NCBI RefSeq assembly: GCF_014203795.1
Contig: NZ_JACHJU010000002.1
Span: 930,001-994,000, forward strand
Direction of reading: 5' to 3'
Source of the DNA: Streptosporangium album
GTDB lineage: Bacteria > Actinomycetota > Actinomycetes > Streptosporangiales > Streptosporangiaceae
Length of the DNA stretch: 64,000 bases
How positions within the stretch are numbered: the stretch's first letter is position 1; every line of letters starts with the position of its first letter. A program made the position numbers and the translations under genes. Shown in pieces: positions 19,299 to 28,355 of the stretch. The notes under the pieces were generated by a model. The model saw only the letters and a list, made by a program, of their open reading frames with translations, searched no databases and was not told the origin of the DNA.

Positions 19299-22200
19299 TC
19301 AGACGGTACGGCGGAGCTGGAAGGTCAGGCCGAGGTCGGCGTCGTGGTGGGTGGGGAGTCCGTCGACGGCGCCCTCGGTGAGGGAGACGGCGAGGACCTC
19401 ACCGGAGACCGTTCCGCCCTGGGTGCGTAGCGCCTCGGCCAGGTCGCCGTCGCCGGTGGACCACCACACGTCGATCCGGTCGGAGATGGACAGGCCGGTC
19501 GACTTGCGGGCTTCCTGGAGCAGGCGGACGACATCGCGGACCAGACCGGAGCGGCGCAGGTCGTCGGTGATGGTCAGGTCGAGGGCGACCGTCTCGCCGG
19601 TGCCGGTGCCGATGGCCCCGGTCTCCACGGCCCAGCCGGACTTCGGCTGCTCGGTGACGATCACTTCCTCGCCGCTCAGCTCGACCGCCCCCAGCTCGCC
19701 GGCGTCCACCGAGACCGCCGCCCCCGCGCGGAGGGCACGGGCGAGCTCTCCGGCGTCGGCGGCGGTGACGGCCGCGGCGACCAGCTTGGTCTGCGAGCCG
19801 AACCTCTTGCCCAGCGCCCGGAAGTTGGGCTTGACCGTGAAGGAGACCAGGTCGGCCCCCATGCCCGACAGATCCTCCAGTCCCTGCACGTTGAGCTCGT
19901 CGGCGATCAGCTCACGCAGCTCGGGGGAGAGCGCGGCCCAGCCGCGGGCACCCACCAGCGCGCGGCCGAGCGGCTGGCGGGTCTTGACCCCGCTGGAGGC
20001 GCGGGCCGAGCGGCCCAGCTCCACCAGGCGGCGGACCAGTGCCATCTGCTCCGAGAGCGCGGGGTCCAGCAGATCCTCGGTCACGGAGGGCCAGGTGGAC
20101 AGGTGGACCGAGACGGGGCTGCCGGCGTCGCGGAGCACGTCCCAGACGTAGTCGGTGATGAACGGCACCACCGGCGACATCAGCCGGGTGACGGTCTCCA
20201 GGCATTCGTACAGCGTGGCGAACGCCGAGGCGTCACCGGACCAGAAACGGCGGCGGGAGCGCCGCACGTACCAGTTGGACAGGTCGTCGAGGAAGTCCGC
20301 CAGCCGCCGCCCGACCCGGGCGGTGTCGAACTCGTCCAGCGACGCGGTGACCTCGGCCACCGTCCGGTGCAGCTCGGCCAGCGCCCAGCGGTCGATCAGC
20401 GGTCGCTCGGCGGGCGGCGGGGCCTCGGCGAGCATGGACGGCGACCACGACTCGGCGTTGGCGTAGAGCGTGAAGAACGACGCGGTGTTCCAGTAGGTCA
20501 GCAGGACCTTGCGGACGATCTCCTCCAGCGCGCCGTGCCCCACCCGGCGGGCCGCCCACGGCGAACCGGCGCAGGCCATGTACCAGCGCAGCGCGTCGGC
20601 GCCGTGGTCGTCCATCAGCGAGAGCGGCTCCAGCACGTTGCCCAGGTGCTTGCTCATCTTGCGGCCGTCCTCGGCGAGGATCAGGCCGAGGCAGAGTACG
20701 TTCTCGTACGACGACTTGCCGAAGACGAGCGTGCCGACCGCCATCAGCGAGTAGAACCAGCCACGCGTCTGGTCGGTGGCCTCGCAGATGAACTGCGCGG
20801 GGTAGGCCGCCTCGAGCATGTCGGCGTTGCGGTGCGGTGCGCCCCACTGGGCGAACGGCATCGACCCCGAGTCGTACCAGGCGTCGATCACGTCCGGCAC
20901 CCGGCGTGCCTCGGCCCCGCAGGTGGGGCAGGGCAGGGCGACGTCGTCCACGTAGGGGCGGTGCGGGTCGAGCGCGGAGACGTCCTGGCCCGACAGCTGG
21001 CCCAGCTCCTCCAGCGAGCCGACGCAGGTGACGTGCGACTCGTCGGCGGAGCAGATCCACAGCGGCAGCGGGGTGCCCCAGTAACGTGACCGCGACAGCG
21101 ACCAGTCGACGTTGTTGCGCAGCCATTCGCCGAAGCGGCCCCACTTGATCGTCTCGGGGTACCAGTTGGTCTTCTCGTTCTCGGCGAGGAGCTGCTCCTT
21201 GATCGCCGTGGTGCGGATGTACCAGGCGGGGAGCGCGTAGTAGAGCAGCGCGGTGTGGCAGCGCCAGCAGTGCGGGTAGCTGTGCTCGAAGTGGCCGCCC
21301 CGGTAGAGCAGGCCGCGGGCCCGCAGATCCTCGGTGAGGCCCTCGTCGGCCTCCTTGAAGAACTGCCCGCCCACCTGCGGGACGCTGTCGAGGAAGCGCC
21401 CGTCGGGACCGATCGGGTTGACCACCGGCAGGCCGTACCGCTTGCAGGTCGTCAGGTCGTCGGCGCCGAAGGCGGGGGCCTGGTGGACCAGGCCGGTGCC
21501 GTCCTCGGTGGTGACGTAGTAGCCGAGCACCACGTAGTGCGCGCCGGGGATGTCGACCAGGTCGAAGGGGCGGGAGTAGGTGGTGTGCTCCAGCTCCGCG
21601 CCCTGGAAGGTGGCCAGCACCTCGGCGCCCTCGCCCAGCGCGGAGACCAGCAGCGGCTCGGCCACCACCAGCACCTCGTCGGATCCGGCGGGACGCGCCG
21701 CCACGTAGGTCACGTCGGGGTGCACGGCCACCGCGGTGTTGGAGACCAGCGTCCAGGGAGTGGTGGTCCAGATCAGCAGCGAGGCGCCGAGGTCGGCCAG
21801 CGGGCCCGAGGTGGCGGGCATGCGGACGTAGACCGACGGGCTGGAGACGGTCTCGTAGCCGCCCGGCTGGCCGAGCTCGTGGTCGGACAGGCCAGTGCCG
21901 CAGCGCGGGCAGTAGGGGGTGATCCGGAAGTCGCGGAACAGCAGGTCCTTGTCGAAGATGACCTTGAGAGACCACCAGACGGACTCCACGTAGGCGGGAT
22001 CCATCGTGCGGTAGGCCTGGGACAGGTCGATCCAGTAGCCCATCCGCTCGGTCATGTCCTCGAAGGCGTCCACGTGCCGGAGCACCGACGCGCGGCACCT
22101 GTCGTTGAACTCGGCGACGCCGTACGCCTCGATGTCCTTCTTGCCGGACAGGCCGAGCTCTTTCTCGACGGCCACCTCGACGGGCAGGCCGTGGCAGTCC

Positions 22201-22463
22201 CAGCCCGCCTTGCGGGGCACGCTGTAGCCCTGCATCGACTTGTAGCGGGGGAAGAGGTCCTTGAAGACGCGGGCCTCGACGTGGTGCACGCCGGGCATGC
22301 CGTTGGCGGTGGGCGGGCCCTCGTAGAAGACCCAGTTGGGGCCGCCGGTGTTCTGCTCGACCGAGCGCTCGAAGATCTTGCCGTCCCGCCAGCGGTCGAG
22401 CACCTCGTGTTCAAGCGCGGGCAGGTCGACCTGCGCGGGAAGAGAACGGAAATAGGCGGACAT
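19299..22463 (-). CDS. ileS: IleS, isoleucyl-tRNA synthetase
   Basis: Class I aminoacyl-tRNA synthetase of 1054 residues. The HIGH region appears as GMPGVHH, the WDCHGLPVE editing-domain entry follows, and the KMSKS loop reads KMSKH. There is no C-terminal Cys-rich zinc finger. Its length and motifs fit the longer, eukaryote-like IleRS type that is often less sensitive to mupirocin; that phenotype is an inference. ATG at 22463 is chosen because GGAGG lies 10 bases upstream and the N-terminus MSAYFRSLP fits the family. A longer frame to 22754 would run through the riboswitch. Confidence 0.96.
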   Translation of the reverse strand: MSAYFRSLPAQVDLPALEHEVLDRWRDGKIFERSVEQNTGGPNWVFYEGPPTANGMPGVHHVEARVFKDLFPRYKSMQGYSVPRKAGWDCHGLPVEVAVEKELGLSGKKDIEAYGVAEFNDRCRASVLRHVDAFEDMTERMGYWIDLSQAYRTMDPAYVESVWWSLKVIFDKDLLFRDFRITPYCPRCGTGLSDHELGQPGGYETVSSPSVYVRMPATSGPLADLGASLLIWTTTPWTLVSNTAVAVHPDVTYVAARPAGSDEVLVVAEPLLVSALGEGAEVLATFQGAELEHTTYSRPFDLVDIPGAHYVVLGYYVTTEDGTGLVHQAPAFGADDLTTCKRYGLPVVNPIGPDGRFLDSVPQVGGQFFKEADEGLTEDLRARGLLYRGGHFEHSYPHCWRCHTALLYYALPAWYIRTTAIKEQLLAENEKTNWYPETIKWGRFGEWLRNNVDWSLSRSRYWGTPLPLWICSADESHVTCVGSLEELGQLSGQDVSALDPHRPYVDDVALPCPTCGAEARRVPDVIDAWYDSGSMPFAQWGAPHRNADMLEAAYPAQFICEATDQTRGWFYSLMAVGTLVFGKSSYENVLCLGLILAEDGRKMSKHLGNVLEPLSLMDDHGADALRWYMACAGSPWAARRVGHGALEEIVRKVLLTYWNTASFFTLYANAESWSPSMLAEAPPPAERPLIDRWALAELHRTVAEVTASLDEFDTARVGRRLADFLDDLSNWYVRRSRRRFWSGDASAFATLYECLETVTRLMSPVVPFITDYVWDVLRDAGSPVSVHLSTWPSVTEDLLDPALSEQMALVRRLVELGRSARASSGVKTRQPLGRALVGARGWAALSPELRELIADELNVQGLEDLSGMGADLVSFTVKPNFRALGKRFGSQTKLVAAAVTAADAGELARALRAGAAVSVDAGELGAVELSGEEVIVTEQPKSGWAVETGAIGTGTGETVALDLTITDDLRRSGLVRDVVRLLQEARKSTGLSISDRIDVWWSTGDGDLAEALRTQGGTVSGEVLAVSLTEGAVDGLPTHHDADLGLTFQLRRTV

Positions 22464-22735
22464 GACGGGTGGGACCTCCACGCTGGAGCCGGCAGTGGCG
22501 TGGAGGGACGAAGCCGTGACGGCCCCGCGGTACCACCCTCCTTGACCTTCTCGAGAGAAGGCCCTCTTACTTTGGTCCGCTGCCGGGTCTACTGGGTCGC
22601 GAGAACCGTTCTTCCGGCGGCTCCGGGGTGATTCTCCCTCCGGGCCTCGCCCCGGGCTCACACCGTCCCCGGGTCGCTCGTGCGAGGGGGCACGGAGGTG
22701 GCTGTCCCCATCAACGCCTTGCGAACTCAAACGAT
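22464..22735 (-). promoter_or_regulatory. T-box riboswitch of ileS (translational type)
   Basis: Read on the - strand, the leader contains the T-box core TGGTACCGCGG (around 22535-22525), which pairs with the tRNA acceptor end. Upstream lies a structured stem with a candidate Ile specifier triplet ATC at 22632-22630, inside GAGAATCACC. Just before the gene, CCTCCACGC (22506-22498) can pair with GCGTGGAGG (22482-22474). This hides the GGAGG ribosome site that lies 10 bases from the ATG. This layout matches the translation-controlling T-boxes known upstream of actinobacterial ileS: uncharged tRNA-Ile would free the ribosome site. Confidence 0.92.
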
Positions 22736-22837
22736 AACGCACCGGCCTGCCCAAAGCTTCCCGGTTGTCGAGGGCGCGCGGGAATCGGGAGGAAGGTGCC
22801 GGATGTTACGGGAGTGGTAAACATCACGGCGGGTCGT

Positions 22838-22866
22838 TTGCCGTTCTGTTATGAAAGACCTAGGCT
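22838..22866 (+). promoter_or_regulatory. Promoter for the dksA-type/lspA/rluD-like operon
   Basis: TTGCCG at 22838-22843 and TAGGCT at 22861-22866 are separated by exactly 17 bases, a good match to the vegetative (HrdB-type) actinomycete consensus. The predicted start is near 22873, giving a leader of about 45 bases with AAGGAGG before the ATG at 22919. Confidence 0.65.
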
Positions 22867-22918
22867 GCCCGCACCGTTTACCGCATTGGATACGGTCCGA
22901 TCGAGCAAGGAGGCCGAC

Positions 22919-23338
22919 ATGGCCGCGACTGTACGCGCAGACGGGAGCGCGGTAGCGCCGTCGAAGGACAGTACCGTCGTCACCTGGTCGGCCGAGGAGC
23001 TCGCGGAGGTCCGCGAGCGACTGGCCACAGAGATCCAGGAGCTGAACCGGGAGATCAGTAAGGCCGAGACCGAGATCGCCTCAAGTGATGTGGCCGACGG
23101 TGCGGGAGACGACCAGGCGGATGCCGGGGCCCGCACGTATGAACGGGAACGCGAGATCGCCCTTACCCTGAATTCACGCGACCTGGTCGCGCAGAACGAG
23201 CGGGCGATCGCCCGGATCGACGCGGGAACCTACGGAGTGTGCGAATCGTGCCACAAGCCGATCGGCAAGGAGCGTCTTCAGGCGTTCCCGAGGGCGACGC
23301 TGTGCGTGGCCTGCAAGCAGCGGGAGGAGCGCCGCTGA
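22919..23338 (+). CDS. DksA/TraR-family C4 zinc-finger protein
   Basis: A 139-residue protein. Its N-terminal half is a charged helical hairpin (about 25-85), and the C-terminal half carries a C4 zinc finger (CESCHKPI ... CVACK) followed by a basic end. Family members bind RNA polymerase through the secondary channel; the actinobacterial members are usually small and of unproven role. AAGGAGG precedes the ATG. It overlaps the likely lspA start and shares its promoter. Confidence 0.9.
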   Translation: MAATVRADGSAVAPSKDSTVVTWSAEELAEVRERLATEIQELNREISKAETEIASSDVADGAGDDQADAGARTYEREREIALTLNSRDLVAQNERAIARIDAGTYGVCESCHKPIGKERLQAFPRATLCVACKQREERR

Positions 23339-23907
23339 CCGGCGACACCGTCGACGGGGCGGCCTCGGTCGCCCCGTCCGGGGTGCGGCGGATCGCCGTG
23401 CTGGCGGCGATCGCCCCGATCGTCTACATACTCGACCTGGTCACGAAGACCGTCGTGTTGAAGACGCTCGAAGGCGAGGAGCCGCTTGTCGTCATCCCCG
23501 GATTGCTCCAATTCCGGGTCATTTTTAACTCCGGGGCCGCGTTCAGCATCGGCACCGGCATGACGATCGTCTTCACGTTCGTCGCGACCGGAGTGGTGAT
23601 CGCGATCCTGCGCACCGCGCGGCAACTGCGCAGCCTGCCGTGGGCGGTCACGCTCGGCCTGATGCTCGGCGGGGCGTTCGGAAACCTGACCGACCGCGTC
23701 CTCCGCTGGCCCTCGGGCTTCGGCAGGCCGTCACCGTTCCAGGGACACGTGGTCGATTTCATCGAGACCTTCCCGGGGCACTTCCCGGTCTTCAACGTCG
23801 CCGACTCGGCGATCGTCTGCGGCGGAATCCTGGCCGTCTTCCTCGCCTGGCGGGGCTACCAGATCGACGGCACGCGTGACACGGGAGAGAAGAAGAGCGA
23901 TGGCTGA
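23302..23907 (+). CDS. lspA: LspA, prolipoprotein signal peptidase (signal peptidase II)
   Basis: Membrane aspartic protease that removes lipoprotein signal peptides after lipidation. It has four hydrophobic spans and the family motifs [17 protein letters not shown] and FNVADS; the two aspartates in the last two are the catalytic pair. GTG at 23302 is chosen because GAGGG lies seven bases upstream; it overlaps the preceding gene by 37 bases. A later GTG at 23383, right before the first helix, is possible but has no ribosome site. Confidence 0.92.
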   Translation: MRGLQAAGGAPLTGDTVDGAASVAPSGVRRIAVLAAIAPIVYILDLVTKTVVLKTLEGEEPLVVIPGLLQFRVIFNSGAAFSIGTGMTIVFTFVATGVVIAILRTARQLRSLPWAVTLGLMLGGAFGNLTDRVLRWPSGFGRPSPFQGHVVDFIETFPGHFPVFNVADSAIVCGGILAVFLAWRGYQIDGTRDTGEKKSDG

Positions 23908-24829
23908 GCAGCGGAGCCTCCCGGTCCCCGAGGGTCTGGAGGGCGAGCGCCTCGACGCCGCCCTGTCCCGGCTGTTCGGCCTCTCGCGCACGCGCGCGGC
24001 CGAGCTGATCGTCTCCGGCGACGTGCTGGTGGACGGCTCGCCCGCCGCCAAGTCCGACCGGGTCCACGCCGGCGCGTGGCTGGAGGTCAGCCTGCCGCCG
24101 CCGCCCACCGCGCCGATGCCCGTGGCGGAGCCCGTCCCCGGCATGAAGATCATTTATGAGGACGACGACATCGTGGTCGTCAACAAGCCCATCGGCGTGG
24201 CCGCCCATCCGACCACCGGGTGGACCGGGCCCACCGTGATCGGCGGGCTGCTCGGCACCGGGCACCGGGTGGCGACGAGCGGCGCCGCCGAGCGCCAGGG
24301 GATCGTGCACCGATTGGATGCCAACACCACCGGCGCGATGGTCGTGGCCAAGAGCGAGCACGCCTACTCGCATCTCAAGCGGGCCTTCAAAGAGCGCACC
24401 GTCGACAAGCGCTACCACGCGCTGGTCCAGGGCCACCCCGATCCGCTGCGCGGCACCGTCGACGCGCCGATCGACCGGCACCCTTCCGGAGACGGCCGGT
24501 TCGCGGTCGTGGCCGGGGGCAAGGAGTCGGTCACCCACTACGACACGATCGAGGCGTTCCGCGCGGCGTCGCTGCTGGACATCAAGCTGGAGACCGGCCG
24601 GACCCACCAGATCCGGGTGCACATGTCGGCGCTGCGCCACCCCTGCGTCGGCGACATGATGTACGGCGCGGATCCCACGCTGGCCGTGCGGCTGGGCATG
24701 TCCCGGCAGTGGCTGCACGCGGTCTCCCTGGCCTTCGAGCATCCCGCGACGGGCGAGTGGGTCTCCTTCGTCACCGACTACCCCGATGACCTGGCCCACG
24801 CGCTGAAGGTCGTCGGCAGCGAGTCCTAG
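23900..24829 (+). CDS. RluA-family pseudouridine synthase (RluD-like)
   Basis: RNA-modifying enzyme of 309 residues. An N-terminal S4 RNA-binding domain (about 15-75) precedes the catalytic domain with the motif HRLDANTTG, whose Asp is the nucleophile. By homology to RluD it probably modifies 23S rRNA helix 69; the exact target is inferred. The start overlaps the lspA end by eight bases, with GGGAGAGAAG upstream. The lspA-rluD-like order is conserved in many bacteria. Confidence 0.92.
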   Translation: MAEQRSLPVPEGLEGERLDAALSRLFGLSRTRAAELIVSGDVLVDGSPAAKSDRVHAGAWLEVSLPPPPTAPMPVAEPVPGMKIIYEDDDIVVVNKPIGVAAHPTTGWTGPTVIGGLLGTGHRVATSGAAERQGIVHRLDANTTGAMVVAKSEHAYSHLKRAFKERTVDKRYHALVQGHPDPLRGTVDAPIDRHPSGDGRFAVVAGGKESVTHYDTIEAFRAASLLDIKLETGRTHQIRVHMSALRHPCVGDMMYGADPTLAVRLGMSRQWLHAVSLAFEHPATGEWVSFVTDYPDDLAHALKVVGSES

Positions 24830-24851
24830 CGGTCACCCGCCTCCGCGCGGG

Positions 24852-26369
24852 TCACCCGCCGTTCGCTTTCCCCTCCGCCGTGGTCTCGCCCTTTCCGGGG
24901 GAGTCCGTTCCGCCGCGGAAGGCGGCCTGCTCGGCCACCGACCCGTCCGGAGCCTGCCCCTGGTCCTGGGTGACGTCGTCCCCGGAGGTGCCGGGGCCCT
25001 GGTCCGGGTTGTCTCCCGAGCCCTGGCCCTGGTCGGAGCCCTCCTGAGAGCCCTTGCCGGGCTTCTGCCCGGGATCCTGGGCCGGGTCTCTGTCGGGCTT
25101 CTTCCCGGAGTCGTCCTCCGGGCCCTTCTGCGCCGGCGTCGGCGTGCTCGACGGAGACGGCCCGTTCTGCCAGGGCTTCTCCTGGGCCGGACGGTCGGAC
25201 GGCCGGTATCCCCCGGCCCCGTTCCTGTCCGGTGTGGGCTCTTTCCGCTGCGCGGGCAGCCGCGCCTGCTGGGTCTTCTCCTTCGCCGGCGTGTCGTCCT
25301 CGGCCGGTACGCTCGCGGAGGCGGGGGGCTTCGTGGACGTCCCCGTGGGGGAGTTGAGGGCCACCCAGGCCGCAGCGCCCGAGGTCAGGACGACCGCGAC
25401 CACCGTCGCCGTCAGGGCCACGACGGCCGGACGCCTCCGCCGCCCCGCGACGGGGGCCACGGGGGCGTCGGCGGAGGGGGCCGGGGAGGGCTCGGCCACC
25501 GGCGCGGTCGCCTGGACCGGGAGCTGGATCGGCGCGGTGGGCTGCGGCTCGGTCCCGTTGACGATCGCCCGCAGGCGGACCTGCACGTCCTGGGCCGACA
25601 TGCGCTGCGCGGGGTCCTTGCGGAGCAGGCCGAAGATCACCGGCCCCAGTGGCCCGGCGGACCTCAGCGGAGCCGGATCCTGGTGCACGACCGCGCTGAG
25701 CGTCGCCAGCGGATGGGCGCGCTCGAAGGGAGAACGGCCCTCCACCGCCATGTAGAGCGTCACGCCCAGCGACCACATGTCGGAGGCGAACTCCGCCGGG
25801 CCCCCGCTCGCCCGTTCCGGCGCGATGAAAGCCGGGGTGCCGATGAGGGCTCCGGTCCGCGTCACCGACGAGTCGCCTTCGAGCACCGCGATACCGAAGT
25901 CCGTGAGCACGGCCCGCCCGTTCTTGGCGAGCAGCACGTTGTCAGGCTTCACGTCACGGTGCAGCACGCCCGCCCGGTGCGCGGCGAGCAGTGCCGCGAG
26001 CACCTCGAATCCGATCTGTGCCGCCCGGGCGGGTGGCAGCGGCCCGTCCTCCCGGACCACGGCTCCGAGCGTCCGGGAGTCCACGAGCTGCATCACGATC
26101 CACGGACGCCCGTCCTCCTCGAACACGTCGTAGACCGTCGCGACACCCGGGTGGCCGATCCGCCCGGCGGCGCGGGCCTCCCGCAGCGTCCGCACGGTGA
26201 ACACCTCCCGTTCGGGGCCGGTCAGGTCGGGAGAGGGGATGACCTCCTTGACCGCCACGTCCCTGCCGAGCACCTCGTCCCGGGCCCGCCAGACGGTGCC
26301 CATGCCCCCGCGGCCGATGCGTTCCAGCAGCCGGTACCGAGCGCCGATGATCACCTGAGAGTCGGACAT
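24852..26369 (-). CDS. Membrane Ser/Thr protein kinase 1 (PknB-like)
   Basis: A 505-residue receptor-type kinase. The cytoplasmic Hanks kinase domain (1-270) has the P-loop GRGGMG, ATP lysine K41 (AVKEV), catalytic HRDVKPDN and DFGIA. A basic-flanked transmembrane helix follows at about 315-340. The extracytoplasmic tail is low-complexity, rich in Pro, Lys, Asp, Gly and Gln, with no PASTA repeats or recognisable sensor domain. ATG at 26369 starts directly before the kinase fold; the ribosome site is weak. It ends 22 bases from the convergent rluD-like gene. Substrates are unknown. Confidence 0.92.
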   Translation of the reverse strand: MSDSQVIIGARYRLLERIGRGGMGTVWRARDEVLGRDVAVKEVIPSPDLTGPEREVFTVRTLREARAAGRIGHPGVATVYDVFEEDGRPWIVMQLVDSRTLGAVVREDGPLPPARAAQIGFEVLAALLAAHRAGVLHRDVKPDNVLLAKNGRAVLTDFGIAVLEGDSSVTRTGALIGTPAFIAPERASGGPAEFASDMWSLGVTLYMAVEGRSPFERAHPLATLSAVVHQDPAPLRSAGPLGPVIFGLLRKDPAQRMSAQDVQVRLRAIVNGTEPQPTAPIQLPVQATAPVAEPSPAPSADAPVAPVAGRRRRPAVVALTATVVAVVLTSGAAAWVALNSPTGTSTKPPASASVPAEDDTPAKEKTQQARLPAQRKEPTPDRNGAGGYRPSDRPAQEKPWQNGPSPSSTPTPAQKGPEDDSGKKPDRDPAQDPGQKPGKGSQEGSDQGQGSGDNPDQGPGTSGDDVTQDQGQAPDGSVAEQAAFRGGTDSPGKGETTAEGKANGG

Positions 26370-26510
26370 GGGTTTCCGCCTACCCGCGTTTGACGTGGAC
26401 AATCCGTACCTGTCACACCGTATGGGCAATGTTGTGGTGATATGGCAAAAAATTTACCCGTGAGACCGGTGCGCGGCGGAGAGTTCAGGCGGGCCGATCC
26501 CCGCCTCCGA

Positions 26511-26822
26511 TCATGCGACGAGCCAGCGTAGCGCGGCCGTGACGACGGCCGCCGTGGCGAGCACGACCAGGAAGGGGGCGCGCAGCAGCAGGGCGACGGC
26601 GGCGGCCCCGAGCCCGGCGGTGCGCGGCAGGTCGAAGTGGAGCGCCTGACCGTGAGCGAAGGTCTGCACCGCGATCAGCGCGGCGAGCAGCGCCACCGGG
26701 ACCAGGGCGGCGAAGCGCTGCACCGTCGGATGGTCGAGCACCCGGCGCGGGGCCGACAGCCCGGCGAGCTTCAGGGCGTAGCAGCCCGCGCAGGTCACGA
26801 CGATGGCCCACCAGACACTCAC
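26511..26822 (-). CDS. azlD: AzlD-family subunit of a branched-chain amino acid exporter
   Basis: A small 103-residue membrane protein with three to four hydrophobic helices, typical of AzlD/BrnE. It pairs with AzlC to export branched-chain amino acids or related compounds. Its GTG start overlaps the azlC stop in a GTGA junction, so the two are translationally coupled. Confidence 0.87.
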   Translation of the reverse strand: MSVWWAIVVTCAGCYALKLAGLSAPRRVLDHPTVQRFAALVPVALLAALIAVQTFAHGQALHFDLPRTAGLGAAAVALLLRAPFLVVLATAAVVTAALRWLVA

Positions 26823-27499
26823 TTCGGGCTCCTCAGGATCACGGCGAGCACGGCCACCGCCGCGATCAGCACGGGTACGCCCGGCGGGGCGAACGGGGTC
26901 GCGGCCAGTGCGATCGCCGCGCCGCCGCCGGCGATCAGCCGCAACGTGCGGCTCTCGGGGCCGCCTCCGGCCAGCCGGGGCCAGAGAATGGCCAGGAACG
27001 TCGCCGGGCCCACCGCGTCCAGACCGAACACGGCGGGGTCGGCCACCCGGGAGGTGCCCACCGCGCCGAGCAGGGTGGTGGCGTTCCAGGTCAGGTAGAG
27101 GCTGACGAACGTGACGAGGAACCCGGTCCTGGCCGACCGGTCGTCGGGCTGGGCCAGGGCCACCGCCGTCGTCTCGTCGATCACGCCGTGGGCCGTCGGG
27201 AGCCTGCGCCAGCCGCGGGCCCCCAGCAGATCGGACATGCGCAGCCCGTACAGTCCGTTGCGGACTCCGAGCAGCAGCGCGCCCGCCGTGCCCGCGATCA
27301 GGCTGCCGCCCCCCGCGACGACCCCCGCCATGGCGAACTGCGAGGCTCCGGTGAAGGCGAACAGGCTCAGCACGCACGCCTGCGCGACGCTCAGCCCGGC
27401 GGTGACCGCGGCGGCGCCGAACGCCAGCCCGGACAGTCCCACGGCGATCCCCACGCCCAGTCCGTCCCTGACTGCCGAGGAACGAGTGGTTGAATCCAT
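26819..27499 (-). CDS. azlC: AzlC-family subunit of a branched-chain amino acid exporter
   Basis: A 226-residue polytopic membrane protein with the AzlC patterns FTGASQFA and GVRNGLYG. It forms the exporter with AzlD, encoded next. It lies 10 bases downstream of an AraC-type regulator on the same strand, a common arrangement in which the regulator controls the pump; that control is inferred. Confidence 0.9.
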   Translation of the reverse strand: MDSTTRSSAVRDGLGVGIAVGLSGLAFGAAAVTAGLSVAQACVLSLFAFTGASQFAMAGVVAGGGSLIAGTAGALLLGVRNGLYGLRMSDLLGARGWRRLPTAHGVIDETTAVALAQPDDRSARTGFLVTFVSLYLTWNATTLLGAVGTSRVADPAVFGLDAVGPATFLAILWPRLAGGGPESRTLRLIAGGGAAIALAATPFAPPGVPVLIAAVAVLAVILRSPK

Positions 27500-27509
27500 G
27501 GAAGCGAGG

Positions 27510-28355
27510 TTATTTCTGGTCTTGAGGTCCCGTCTTGTACGTTCCTGCGCGCTGGTAGGTGGCGGGTGGTACGCCCATGATCCGCTTGAAGTGCCTGTTC
27601 AGATGGGCCTGGTCGGTGAATCCGACCTCGGTGGCGACCTGCGCGGCAGACGTGCCGGAGTCGAGCAGCACCCGGGCGCGCCGGACCCGGAGCGTGGTCA
27701 GGTAGGCGTGCGGCGGCAGGCCCGTGGCGGCCTTGAAAGCCCGGATCAGCGCGAACGGCCGCGCCTGTACGGCGTTCGCCAGCTCCTCCAGCGTGGGCGG
27801 GTCGACGAGCCGTTCGTGCAGGATCTCCCGTGCCAGCCGTACCGCGTGCCCGCCCGCCGGGGGCCGGGCGTCCGCCGGGCGGCGGGCGGCGTGGTGCCGC
27901 AGCAGGACTCCGAAGGCCGTGCGGGCCAGCGTGGACGAGGCGAGGTCGTCACCGTGTTCGGTGGCGGCGTGCGCGGCCCGCAGCAGCGCGGCGCCGTGCG
28001 GGTGGGAGACGACGGCCTCGGGGAAGTAAGGTGTGCCGCGCCCGGCCAGCAGTTCGGCGGCGACGTCCGTCATGACCTCGATCGACGGGTACAGCATCCG
28101 GTAGGCCCAGCCGCCGGGCTCGCCGGCGTGGCCGGTGTGCACCTGCTCGGGATCGACCAGGACCAGACTCCCGCTCCCCGCGCGGTGCCGGGCGCCCCGG
28201 TAGTCGAACTCCTCGACCCCGGACAGGATCACGCCGATCGCGTAGCCGCTGTGCGCGTGCCGGGTGAACCGGTGGGTCACGTATCTGGCCTTGAGCAGAT
28301 CCACCCCCGGCAGCCCCGGACTGCGCCAGAAGCGTGCCGCCTCCCGCTCGGTCAC
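27510..28355 (-). CDS. AraC-family transcriptional regulator
   Basis: A 281-residue protein with an N-terminal cupin ligand-binding domain (about 1-150, including HSGYAIGVI and PEQVHTGH) and a C-terminal pair of helix-turn-helix motifs (AQVATEVGFTDQAHLNRHFK). The GTG start at 28355 overlaps the stop of kinase 2 in a GTGA junction, so regulator and kinase are co-translated. It lies directly upstream of azlC and probably governs azlCD, possibly in response to an amino acid. Confidence 0.88.
   Translation of the reverse strand: MTEREAARFWRSPGLPGVDLLKARYVTHRFTRHAHSGYAIGVILSGVEEFDYRGARHRAGSGSLVLVDPEQVHTGHAGEPGGWAYRMLYPSIEVMTDVAAELLAGRGTPYFPEAVVSHPHGAALLRAAHAATEHGDDLASSTLARTAFGVLLRHHAARRPADARPPAGGHAVRLAREILHERLVDPPTLEELANAVQARPFALIRAFKAATGLPPHAYLTTLRVRRARVLLDSGTSAAQVATEVGFTDQAHLNRHFKRIMGVPPATYQRAGTYKTGPQDQK

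Noticed and set aside
22464..22754. N-terminal extension of IleS by 97 residues
   Set aside because: The extension is translated T-box leader; the GGAGG site and family N-terminus place the start at 22463.
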